The notes under the pieces are model-generated. The model did no database searches and was not told the origin of the DNA. It saw only the letters and a list, made by a program, of their open reading frames with translations. The position numbers were made by a program, and so were the translations under genes. Of a stretch of DNA of 64,000 nucleotides, positions 8,254-16,479 are shown piece by piece. How positions within the stretch are numbered: position 1 is the first letter of the stretch; each line of letters opens with the position of its first letter. Origin of the DNA: an uncultured Prevotella sp. (lineage in GTDB: Bacteria > Bacteroidota > Bacteroidia > Bacteroidales > Bacteroidaceae); NCBI GenBank assembly GCA_900320905.1, contig ONTZ01000016.1, forward strand, positions 1-64,000, read 5' to 3'.

Positions 8254-10710
8254 ATGAAACTATCAGAGTTAAAGACAGGTGAGAAAGGCGTCATCGTCAA
8301 GGTGTTGGGCCACGGTGGATTCCGTAAACGTATCATCGAGATGGGATTCATCAAGGGCAAGGAAGTGGAGGTATTGCTCAATGCTCCACTTCAGGATCCC
8401 GTAAAATATAAACTGATGGGCTATGAGGTGAGCCTCAGACATCAGGAGGCCGAAAGCATCGAGGTCGTGAATAGTGAGGAGTTAAGAGTGAAGAGTGAAG
8501 AATATGCTGCCACCTCGGCTTCTTCAGACACGAAGGTTGGCGATTCTTCATTCTTCGCTCTTGACTCTGCACTCCATAAGGATGACTACCTGCAGCACGC
8601 TGCCTGGAAGGAACGCCGAACCATCAACGTGGCGCTCGTGGGCAATCCTAACTGCGGAAAGACCTCGCTTTTCAACTACGCCAGCGGCGCTCACGGACAC
8701 GTGGGCAACTACAGCGGTGTCACCGTCGATGCTACCGAGGCACACGCCTCCTTCTTCGGCTACGAGTTCAACCTCACCGACCTGCCCGGCACCTACTCTT
8801 TAAGTTGCTACTCCCCAGAGGAACTCTACGTGAGGGAACACCTAACGGAAAAGATGCCCGACGTAGTAATCAACGTTATCGACGCCTCGAACATCGAACG
8901 TAATCTCTACCTGACAACCCAACTGGTGGATATGAATATCCGTATGGTGTGCGCACTGAACATGTACGACGAGTTTGAGCGCCGCGGCGACCAGGTGAAC
9001 CTCGACACGCTCAGCAATCTGTTCGGCATCCCGATGATTCCCACCTCGTTCAAAAGCGGTGAAGGCGTGAAGGACCTGTTCCGCACCGTCATCCAAGTGT
9101 ATGAGGGCGCCAACAAATGGTCGCGCCACCTGCATATCAATTACGGACATGAGATAGAGGATGGTATCGCCCATATCCAGAAATACCTGAAGGCCGACGA
9201 GCATATCACCCAGCACTACTCTACCCGATACCTCGCCCTGAAACTGCTGGAGCACGACAGTCAGGTACTTGACTATCTGGGCAAGCACATGGCGGGCGAA
9301 CAGCGCATGCACGACTTCCACGAACTGACGCATGCCCGCGACCGTGCCTCGGCGCGCGTAAAAGAAGAGACTGGCAACGACTCCGAAACGGCCATCATGG
9401 ATGCAAAGTACGGTTTTATCAACGGCGCGCTGAAGGAGGCGGGCTTCAAGACGGGTACGAAGAAAGACACCTACCGCACCACACACATGATCGACGGTGT
9501 GCTGTCGCACAAGTACCTCGGCTTCCCCATCTTCTTCCTGCTGCTCTACGTGATGTTCGAGACGACATTCGCGCTGGGGCAGTATCCGATGGACTGGATT
9601 GAGGCGTTCGTGGCGTGGGCTGGCGATCGGGTGACAGCAACGATGGCCGAGGGTCCTTTGAAGGCTATGCTCGTGGATGGCGTCATCGGTGGCGTGGGAA
9701 GCGTCATTGTGTTCCTGCCACAGATCTTGATTCTTTATTTCTTCATCTCGCTGATGGAAGACAGCGGCTACATGGCTCGCGCGGCCTTCATCATGGATAA
9801 ACTGATGCACAAGATGGGTCTGCACGGCAAGTCGTTCATCCCCCTCATCATGGGCTTCGGCTGCAATGTGCCTGCAGTGATGGCTACACGTACCATCGAG
9901 AGCCGCCGCTCGCGCATCATCACAATGATGGTACTGCCGTTTATGTCGTGCTCTGCACGTCTCCCCATCTATATCATGATCACAGGCACGTTCTTCTCAC
10001 TGCAGTACCGCTCGTGGGTGATGCTGTCGCTCTACGCCATCGGCATTGTAATGGCGGTTGTAGTAAGCAAGGTCTTTTCCACGCTGGTCATCAAGGGCGA
10101 GGACACACCCTTCGTGATGGAACTGCCTCCCTACCGTTGGCCGACAGCGAAAGCCATCGGGCGCCACACGTGGGAGAAGGGCAAGGAGTACCTGAAGAAG
10201 ATGGGAGGCATCATCCTCGTGGCCTCCATCATCGTCTGGGCCCTGGGGTATTTCCCCCACAATGAGTCACTGCCTCGCGAGCAACAACAGGAACAGAGTT
10301 ATATCGGACGCATGGGCAAGGCCATCGAACCAATCTTTACTCCTCAGGGGTTCAACTGGAAACTGGATGTGTCGCTGTTGGCGGGTGTGGGTGCCAAGGA
10401 GATTGTGGCCTCAACTATCGGCGTGTTATACAGTGGGGATGACTCTTTCGCAGATGATGAGGAGTTCAGCGATGACAATGAAAAATATACGCACCTGAGG
10501 CAGATGATGCTTCAGGAAGGTATCACGCCATATGCCGCCTACGCGTACCTTATATTTATATTACTATATTTCCCTTGCATCGCCACCATTGCCGCCATCA
10601 AGAATGAAACAGGCTCGTGGCGATGGGCTACCTTTGCAGCCCTCTATACCACCACCGTGGCGTGGATCATGAGTGCAGTAGTCTATCAAATCGGAGGATT
10701 GTTTGTGTAA
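8254..10710 (+). CDS. feoB: Ferrous iron transporter, FeoA-FeoB fusion
   Basis: About 818 residues starting MKLSELKTGEKG at 8254; the upstream ATG at 8188 would start before the promoter element. Residues 1-75 are a FeoA SH3-like domain. A linker (about 72-112) is Ser/Glu-rich and is encoded by an inverted pair of a short repeat (see findings). Then comes the FeoB G domain (GNPNCGKTSLF, then DLPGTYSL), the helical GDI region and two Gate domains with Cys-containing NVPAVMATRTIESRRSR and multiple membrane helices. It imports Fe(II) across the inner membrane with the G domain as regulatory GTPase. FeoA-FeoB fusion is usual in Bacteroidota. The gene is monocistronic or reads into ruvC. Confidence 0.95.
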   Translation: MKLSELKTGEKGVIVKVLGHGGFRKRIIEMGFIKGKEVEVLLNAPLQDPVKYKLMGYEVSLRHQEAESIEVVNSEELRVKSEEYAATSASSDTKVGDSSFFALDSALHKDDYLQHAAWKERRTINVALVGNPNCGKTSLFNYASGAHGHVGNYSGVTVDATEAHASFFGYEFNLTDLPGTYSLSCYSPEELYVREHLTEKMPDVVINVIDASNIERNLYLTTQLVDMNIRMVCALNMYDEFERRGDQVNLDTLSNLFGIPMIPTSFKSGEGVKDLFRTVIQVYEGANKWSRHLHINYGHEIEDGIAHIQKYLKADEHITQHYSTRYLALKLLEHDSQVLDYLGKHMAGEQRMHDFHELTHARDRASARVKEETGNDSETAIMDAKYGFINGALKEAGFKTGTKKDTYRTTHMIDGVLSHKYLGFPIFFLLLYVMFETTFALGQYPMDWIEAFVAWAGDRVTATMAEGPLKAMLVDGVIGGVGSVIVFLPQILILYFFISLMEDSGYMARAAFIMDKLMHKMGLHGKSFIPLIMGFGCNVPAVMATRTIESRRSRIITMMVLPFMSCSARLPIYIMITGTFFSLQYRSWVMLSLYAIGIVMAVVVSKVFSTLVIKGEDTPFVMELPPYRWPTAKAIGRHTWEKGKEYLKKMGGIILVASIIVWALGYFPHNESLPREQQQEQSYIGRMGKAIEPIFTPQGFNWKLDVSLLAGVGAKEIVASTIGVLYSGDDSFADDEEFSDDNEKYTHLRQMMLQEGITPYAAYAYLIFILLYFPCIATIAAIKNETGSWRWATFAALYTTTVAWIMSAVVYQIGGLFV

Positions 10711-10733
10711 TTCAAATTAAATTCGTAATTTTG
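10702..10733 (+). promoter_or_regulatory. ruvC promoter embedded in the end of feoB
   Basis: TTTG at 10702-10705 lies in the last codons of feoB, with TAATTTTG at 10726-10733 after exactly 20 bases. The ruvC ATG at 10742 is only 8 bases further, so the transcript should have almost no leader. Confidence 0.65.
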
Positions 10734-10741
10734 CACCCAAT

Positions 10742-11341
10742 ATGGAAAAAATCATATTGGGAATCGACCCTGGCACGAACCTGATGGGATACGGCTTGCT
10801 GAAAGTGACTGACGGCAAGGCTAGCATGATTACAATGGGAGTTATCGACCTGCGTAAGTTCTCGGATGGCTACCTGAAACTCGGCCATATCTTCGAACGG
10901 GTGACAGGTATCATCGACGGGTATCTGCCTGACGAAATGGCCATCGAGGCACCGTTCTTCGGGAAGAACGTACAGTCGATGCTGAAACTCGGACGTGCCC
11001 AGGGAACGGCCATTGCTGCTGCTATTCATCATGGGGTGCCTATCCATGAGTATGCCCCGATGAAGATCAAGATGGCCATTACCGGTAATGGTAATGCAGC
11101 CAAGGAACAGGTGGCCGGGATGCTACAACGGCTGTTGAAGATCCCCAACGAGGAGATGTCTAAATTCATGGATGCCACCGATGCCTTGGCTGCAGCCTAT
11201 TGTCACTATATGCAGATGGGGCGACCCGAGAGTGAGGTCAAATATAGAGGTTGGAAGGACTTCGTCAATAAGAACAAAGAGAAGGTGTCAAAACGCCCTT
11301 CAATAAACTCAGAAATCACCAAGAAAGATGAAGACGATTGA
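10742..11341 (+). CDS. ruvC: Holliday junction endonuclease RuvC
   Basis: 199 residues, slightly longer than E. coli RuvC (173) because of a lysine-rich tail. The four acidic catalytic residues are visible: Asp9 in GIDPG, Glu69 in AIEAPF, and Asp144 and Asp147 in [13 protein letters not shown]. It resolves four-way junctions with RuvAB during recombination. ruvA and ruvB are not in the window. The last 14 bases overlap the start of the twin ATPase gene in another frame, so the two are translationally coupled although functionally unrelated. Confidence 0.96.
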   Translation: MEKIILGIDPGTNLMGYGLLKVTDGKASMITMGVIDLRKFSDGYLKLGHIFERVTGIIDGYLPDEMAIEAPFFGKNVQSMLKLGRAQGTAIAAAIHHGVPIHEYAPMKIKMAITGNGNAAKEQVAGMLQRLLKIPNEEMSKFMDATDALAAAYCHYMQMGRPESEVKYRGWKDFVNKNKEKVSKRPSINSEITKKDEDD

Positions 11342-12758
11342 GATGATCAATGCACGAACCAAGAAGCCGGACTGGTCGATGGCAGAGCCTGTGAACTTCT
11401 GTTTGGAGGAAGGCGAGCATATCGCCATCATTGGCAGGAACGGTGCAGGCAAGAGCATGTTCGTGGATATGCTCACCGGCCGTCATCCCGTCTTCCCCGA
11501 TATGGTGAAATACGTCTTCGACGAGCCGTACAACAACCTGAAGCACATCTCCTTCCGGGACACTTATGGTGGGGATAATGACCGTACTTATTTCCTCCAA
11601 CAGCGTTGGAACCAGATGGAGATTGATGAAGAGACACCCACTGTGGGCAGCAAACTCGAAGAAACGTATCAGTTGGCTGGTGAGGACTCGCCAGAACGCA
11701 GGGCTTTCCAAAAGCATCTTTACGAACTATTCCATTTGGAGACGTTGCTCGACAAATACATTATCCTGCTATCCAGCGGCGAACTCCGAAAGTTCAAGTT
11801 GGCTGCCTCGCTCTTCACCCATCCGAAAGTGTTGATTATGGAAAATCCTTTTATCGGATTGGATGCTGAAACGCGTGACCAACTGAAAGAGTTGTTGGGG
11901 ATGTTGGCCAAGGAGCATGGGTTGCAAATCATCCTTGTACTGGCAAAGACGGATGAGATTCCTGACTTCATCACACATATTGTGGAAGTTCGCGAGATGC
12001 GAGTGCTGCCAAAAGTCGAATGCCTACAACACAGCAGTGACTGTTCTTTTGTATCGAGGCTTCGTGAAACCCAAAAGAACCGTCCCTCTGTGTCACCCGA
12101 GGTCATTCGGTTCAACAACGTCAGTATCCGATATGGGAAACGCACGATATTGAAAGACCTGGACTGGACGGTGAGAAAAGGCGAACACTGGTCGCTATCC
12201 GGCCAGAACGGAAGTGGCAAGTCTACCCTACTCTCCCTCGTCTGTGCTGATAACCCCCAAAGTTATGCCTGCGACATTTCCCTCTTCGGACACAAACGAG
12301 GTTCCGGCGAGAGTATCTGGGATATCAAGCGTCATATCGGCTACGTCTCTCCTGAGATGCACCGCAGTTACCGCCAAAACATCCCCGCCATCGAAATTGT
12401 CGCCAGTGGTCTGAAAGACACCATCGGTCTCTACACCCGTCCCAACGAGGCAGAAAAGGAGCAATGCCGGAAATGGATGAAAGTTTTCGGCATCGGTCAT
12501 CTGGAAGAACGCAAATTCATGGAGATGTCGAGTGGTGAACAACGACTTGTCCTCGTGGCAAGGGCTTTCGTGAAAGAGCCCGACCTGCTGATTCTCGACG
12601 AACCGCTTCATGGACTGGATGATGAAAACCGCAGGATGGTCAAGGCTATTGTGGATGAGTATTGTCAGAATCCCGATGTCACACTCATCTATGTGACCCA
12701 TTATCAAAATGAGTTACCGACGTGTATCGATAACTCATTATATCTGAAAAAAAACTAA
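11328..12758 (+). CDS. ModF-like protein with two ABC ATPase domains
   Basis: 476 residues with two nucleotide-binding domains and no membrane segment. Domain 1 has Walker A GRNGAGKS (36-43) and signature LSSGE (148-152), but its Walker B reads VLIMENPF instead of LILDEP and the switch histidine position reads LAKTDE, so it is probably catalytically weak. Domain 2 is intact: GQNGSGKST (292-300), MSSGEQ (400-405), LLILDEP (420-426), His458. This layout matches the ModF/PhrA type linked to molybdate or metabolite uptake in other bacteria; no transporter gene is adjacent, so the function is unsettled. Overlaps ruvC by 14 bases and ends 2 bases from the convergent Crp/Fnr gene. Confidence 0.88.
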   Translation: MKTIEMINARTKKPDWSMAEPVNFCLEEGEHIAIIGRNGAGKSMFVDMLTGRHPVFPDMVKYVFDEPYNNLKHISFRDTYGGDNDRTYFLQQRWNQMEIDEETPTVGSKLEETYQLAGEDSPERRAFQKHLYELFHLETLLDKYIILLSSGELRKFKLAASLFTHPKVLIMENPFIGLDAETRDQLKELLGMLAKEHGLQIILVLAKTDEIPDFITHIVEVREMRVLPKVECLQHSSDCSFVSRLRETQKNRPSVSPEVIRFNNVSIRYGKRTILKDLDWTVRKGEHWSLSGQNGSGKSTLLSLVCADNPQSYACDISLFGHKRGSGESIWDIKRHIGYVSPEMHRSYRQNIPAIEIVASGLKDTIGLYTRPNEAEKEQCRKWMKVFGIGHLEERKFMEMSSGEQRLVLVARAFVKEPDLLILDEPLHGLDDENRRMVKAIVDEYCQNPDVTLIYVTHYQNELPTCIDNSLYLKKN

Positions 12759-12760
12759 AC

Positions 12761-13360
12761 TTACTTCTCCATCAGCGCTGCTGTGCGTACTCGTGACAGC
12801 GTCTCTGGTGTCATCTGCAAATAACTGGCGATATAGACCAACGGCGCACGGAGCACCAACTGAGGTTGGTTCTTTACCAGTTTCTGATAACGGTCCTGCG
12901 CACTCTCAAAGCGCAACATATCGGCATGGTGCTGACTCAGTATGAGCGATTCTTCCAATATCTTACGATAGAGAATCTGGATGTTCACACTCTTCATGGC
13001 CACTGCCTCCAAATCAACCTTCGGCATAGCAATGATAATGGTCGGCTCCAAAGCCTTAATCTGCAACTGTGACGGTTTCTCACGGAACAGACTTTCGATA
13101 CACATGACAATCGAGTTCTCGGTGGCCATATATTCCGTCAATTCCTTTCCGTTTTTATAATAGAACTGACGGACGAGACCCTTCACCACCCAGTAGATGT
13201 TCGTACAGGTCTCTCCCTCGCGAAGAATCATATCGTTCTTCGCAAATTTCTTCGGCACGAGTATGCTTTCCAGCAAATCGAGTTCGTCATGTGTCATCGT
13301 ACTGTATCTGCGTGCCAACTCACGGGCTACGTCTCTTGTTGTGATACTGATGTTAGCCAT
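12761..13360 (-). CDS. Crp/Fnr family transcriptional regulator
   Basis: 199 residues. The N-terminal cyclic-nucleotide-binding fold is visible (ILREGETCTNIYWVVKGLVRQFYYKNGKE), followed by the dimerisation helix and a short C-terminal helix-turn-helix (APLVYIASYLQMTPETLSRVR). No cysteine cluster for an FeS sensor is seen, so it is not a classical FNR; the ligand is unknown. Bacteroidota Crp-like regulators of this size often respond to oxidative stress or metabolites. It lies 20 bases below lepA on the same strand and may share its transcript. Convergent with the twin ATPase gene. Confidence 0.92.
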   Translation of the reverse strand: MANISITTRDVARELARRYSTMTHDELDLLESILVPKKFAKNDMILREGETCTNIYWVVKGLVRQFYYKNGKELTEYMATENSIVMCIESLFREKPSQLQIKALEPTIIIAMPKVDLEAVAMKSVNIQILYRKILEESLILSQHHADMLRFESAQDRYQKLVKNQPQLVLRAPLVYIASYLQMTPETLSRVRTAALMEK

Positions 13361-13380
13361 AGGTCTTCTAAAATATGTTA

Positions 13381-15162
13381 TTAGTCCAATTTCAATACTG
13401 CAAGGAAGGCCTTCTGCGGCACTTCCACATTACCAATCTGTTTCATACGTTTCTTGCCACGCTTCTGCTTTTCCAATAGTTTACGCTTTCGCGAGACATC
13501 ACCGCCATAGCACTTGGCAGTCACATCCTTGCGCACCTGTTTCACCGTCTCGCGGGCGATGATCTTCGCGCCAATAGCCGCCTGAATGGCAATATCAAAC
13601 TGCTGGCGCGGAATCAGTTCCTTCAGTTTCTCACACATCCTGCGCCCGAAGGTCACGGCATTGTCCTGATGCGTCAATGTTGACAGGGCATCCACAGGCT
13701 CGCCATTCAGGAGGATATCCAACTTCGCCAACTTTGAGGGACGGAAGCCATCAATATGGTAGTCGAACGAGGCATAGCCTTTGGAGATAGACTTCAGTTT
13801 GTCGTAGAAGTCAATCACGATCTCACCCAACGGGAGCATGAAATGCAGTTCCACACGATTACCGCTGACGTATTGCTGGTCAATGAGTTCTCCACGCTTG
13901 TCCAGACAGAGCGTCATAATTGGCCCGATATAGTCTGCAGCCGTGATGATAGAGGCACGGATATAGGGTTCTTCGATATGATCAATCATCGTCTGGTCAG
14001 GCAGTCCGGAAGGATTATGTACCTCCTTCACCTCCCCTTGTTTAGTATAGCACATATACGATACGTTAGGCACCGTCGTGATGACATCCATATCAAACTC
14101 ACGATCCAATCGTTCCTGAATAATCTCCATGTGTAACAGTCCGAGGAAGCCACAACGGAAACCGAAGCCTAACGCCACCGAACTCTCTGGCGTGAATGTG
14201 AGCGAGGCATCGTTGAGTTGCAGTTTCTCCAAAGAGGCACGGAGATTCTCATAGTCCGTCGGATCAATGGGATATACACCGGCGAATACCATCGGCTTCA
14301 CTTCCTGAAAACCTTCGATGGCTGCATCGCAGGAGCGGGACACATGGGTAATGGTATCACCCACCTTGACTTCTTTCGAGTCTTTGATACCACTAATGAT
14401 ATAGCCCACATCGCCTGTACGCAGTTCCTTACGGGGAATCATATCCATTTTCAGCACACCAATCTCATCGGCATCATATTCCATGCCCGTATTAAAGAAC
14501 TTCACGAGGTCACCTTGACGGATTATACCGTTCACAATCTTGAAGTAGGCAATAATACCACGGAAAGAGTTAAACACCGAATCGAAGATCAGGGCCTGTA
14601 AGGGAGCCTGTTCATCACCCTCTGGGTGAGGAATACGCTCCACGATTGCATCAAGCACCTGCTCGATACCCTCGCCCGTCTTACCGGATGCACGCAGGAT
14701 ATCCTCGCGCTCGCAGCCAATCAGGTCGACAATCTCATCTTCCACCTCATCGGGCATGGCAGAGGGCATGTCAATCTTATTGATGACAGGGATAATCTCC
14801 AGATTATGGTCGATAGCCATATAAAGATTGGAGATGGTCTGTGCCTGCACGCCTTGAGTGGCATCGACCACAAGGAGGGCTCCTTCACATGCAGCAATGG
14901 AACGTGAAACCTCGTAAGAGAAGTCCACGTGTCCTGGGGTATCAATCAGATTGAGGATATATTTTTCGCCATTGTGCATATATTCCATCTGGATGGCGTG
15001 GCTCTTGATGGTGATGCCACGCTCACGCTCCAAGTCCATGTCGTCGAGCATCTGTCCCTCGGTAACCTGAATGGTCTTCGTGAACTCCAGCATACGGTCA
15101 GCCAAGGTCGACTTGCCATGATCGATATGCGCAATGATACAAAAGTTTCTTATATGATTCAT
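13381..15162 (-). CDS. lepA: Elongation factor 4 (LepA)
   Basis: 593 residues, the usual length for LepA. GTPase motifs are clear: AHIDHGKST (G1), DTPGHVDF (G3), NKIDMPSA (G4). EF-G-like domains II, III and V follow, and the LepA-specific C-terminal domain ends [20 protein letters not shown]. It binds ribosomes and is implicated in back-translocation or 30S biogenesis under stress. The start [16 protein letters not shown] at 15162 agrees with the family. A TACTTTTG element lies at 15195-15188. Confidence 0.97.
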   Translation of the reverse strand: MNHIRNFCIIAHIDHGKSTLADRMLEFTKTIQVTEGQMLDDMDLERERGITIKSHAIQMEYMHNGEKYILNLIDTPGHVDFSYEVSRSIAACEGALLVVDATQGVQAQTISNLYMAIDHNLEIIPVINKIDMPSAMPDEVEDEIVDLIGCEREDILRASGKTGEGIEQVLDAIVERIPHPEGDEQAPLQALIFDSVFNSFRGIIAYFKIVNGIIRQGDLVKFFNTGMEYDADEIGVLKMDMIPRKELRTGDVGYIISGIKDSKEVKVGDTITHVSRSCDAAIEGFQEVKPMVFAGVYPIDPTDYENLRASLEKLQLNDASLTFTPESSVALGFGFRCGFLGLLHMEIIQERLDREFDMDVITTVPNVSYMCYTKQGEVKEVHNPSGLPDQTMIDHIEEPYIRASIITAADYIGPIMTLCLDKRGELIDQQYVSGNRVELHFMLPLGEIVIDFYDKLKSISKGYASFDYHIDGFRPSKLAKLDILLNGEPVDALSTLTHQDNAVTFGRRMCEKLKELIPRQQFDIAIQAAIGAKIIARETVKQVRKDVTAKCYGGDVSRKRKLLEKQKRGKKRMKQIGNVEVPQKAFLAVLKLD

Positions 15163-15187
15163 TTATAGTAATCGTCTCTTTGAATTG

Positions 15188-15276
15188 CAAAAGTACAAAA
15201 AATCCCTCGTATTACCAATATTTTTGCTTTTTTTTGGAGTTTCCACGACGAAATTTAATATTTCTGAGTAACTTTG
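15188..15276. promoter_or_regulatory. Divergent promoter region, lepA / small lipoprotein
   Basis: TACTTTTG on the minus strand (15195-15188) with a near -33 match (ATTG, 20 bases upstream) serves lepA. TAACTTTG on the plus strand (15269-15276) serves the small lipoprotein gene at 15300. Nothing else is visible between them except AT-rich sequence. Confidence 0.5.
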
Positions 15277-15299
15277 CACCGAAAAAATAGCATTCATTA

Positions 15300-15685
15300 T
15301 GAAAAAGGTATTGGTATTTGCCTGTTTGGCATTGTTATTCGCCGCCTGTCAGGAGTCATTGGAAGACAGGTGCGCCCGTGAGTCCAAAGAGTATACAGCC
15401 AAGAACTGTCCTGCGAAAATGGGAGACAATATTATTCTGGACAGTCTGACATTCGAGAAGGGTTCCCACACCCTCCACTATTACTATCGTCTGACAGGCA
15501 TTGCTGACAAAGAGGGGGTGCTTGACTCTTTAGAGGCCATGAGAACCCTAAAAGACGGGCTGAGAAACACAACGGCCATGAAGACCTACAAAGACAATGG
15601 GTATAACTTCACATACACCTATCATTCCGAGAAAGACCCAAAGAAGGTGTTGTTTGAGGCAACATTTACAGAAAAAGACTATTGA
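15300..15685 (+). CDS. Small lipoprotein of unknown function
   Basis: 128 residues. A lipoprotein signal with lipobox LLFAAC places the mature protein at Cys17. Two further cysteines (RCARE and KNCPAK) could form a disulfide. The rest is a small alpha/beta domain (HTLHYYYRLTG, NFTYTYHSEKDPKKVLFEATF) that I do not recognise. Its own promoter and a strong terminator make it a single-gene unit. Confidence 0.8.
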
Positions 15686-15687
15686 CA

Positions 15688-15715
15688 AGAAAGCCCCCGG
15701 ACTTGGGGGCTTTCT
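15688..15715. terminator. Bidirectional terminator
   Basis: Perfect 11-bp stem AGAAAGCCCCC (15688-15698) / GGGGGCTTTCT (15705-15715) with a 6-base loop, between the convergent ends of the small lipoprotein gene and yebC. It begins 3 bases after one stop and ends 3 bases before the other. Confidence 0.85.
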
Positions 15716-15717
15716 GT

Positions 15718-16443
15718 TTATTCTGGTTGCATATTGGTGTAAACCGTCTGGACATCGTCGAAGTCCTCGAGTTTCTCCACCATCTTATCGATAGTCTCAC
15801 GCTGTTCTGGCGTGACATCCTTCAGGTCATTGGGGATACGGGTGAACTCAGCACCTGTCACCTCGAAACCATTCTCCTCCAAATGCTTCTGAATAGCACC
15901 AAATGAAGAAGGATCGCCATAGATGGTGATGCTGTTCTCTTCCTCATCCTCATCATATTCATCCTCCACGCCATAGTCAATCAGGTCGAGAATCATCTCG
16001 TCCATATCCAGACCGTCCTTCTTTTTGAAAGTGAACACGGCTTTGTGGTCGAAGAGGAAACTCAATGACCCCTGAGTACCCAGATTACCATTGAACTTGT
16101 TGAATACAGAACGAACATCACCCACGGTACGAGTAGTGTTGTCGGTCAGTGTTTCCACGAAGATGGCGATTCCATGAGGGCCATATCCCTCATAGGTCAC
16201 TTCCTTGTAATCGCTCTGATCCTTACCCATCGCGTTCTTAATGGCACGCTCGATGTTGTCCTTCGGCATGTTCTCACGCTTCGCATTGGCAATGATTGCA
16301 CGCAGTGTAGGATTGTTTTCCGGCTCTGGACCGCCAGCCTTCACGGCAATGGCAATCTGCTTACCAATCTTTGTAAATGTCTTGGCCATGTGGCCCCATC
16401 GCTTCAGTTTTGTAGCCTTGCGATATTCAAATGCTCTTCCCAT
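15718..16443 (-). CDS. yebC: YebC/PmpR family protein
   Basis: 241 residues with the family N-terminus MGRAFEYRKATKLKRWGHMAKTF and the GGPEPENNPTLRAIIANAKRENMP segment. An acidic insertion (EDEYDEDEEEN) lies in the middle domain. Members act as transcription regulators or, for the YebC type, as factors that relieve ribosome stalling. It follows pheT by 36 bases; the spacer is almost entirely a TTTACAATTT-type repeat. Confidence 0.95.
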   Translation of the reverse strand: MGRAFEYRKATKLKRWGHMAKTFTKIGKQIAIAVKAGGPEPENNPTLRAIIANAKRENMPKDNIERAIKNAMGKDQSDYKEVTYEGYGPHGIAIFVETLTDNTTRTVGDVRSVFNKFNGNLGTQGSLSFLFDHKAVFTFKKKDGLDMDEMILDLIDYGVEDEYDEDEEENSITIYGDPSSFGAIQKHLEENGFEVTGAEFTRIPNDLKDVTPEQRETIDKMVEKLEDFDDVQTVYTNMQPE

Positions 16444-16479
16444 ATTAATTTACAATTTTACGATTTACAATTTACATTT
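16444..16479 (-). repeat. TGTAAATTGTAAAT-type repeat upstream of yebC
   Basis: On the coding strand the spacer contains repeated TGTAAATTG / CGTAAAATTG units and runs to the yebC start codon. The same kind of sequence precedes start codons at 32023, 32625, 34262 and 41637. No Shine-Dalgarno sequence is seen. Confidence 0.7.

Noticed and set aside
8842..9825. Open frame of 327 codons opposite feoB
   Set aside because: His/Arg-rich shadow of a conserved gene with no promoter or domain.
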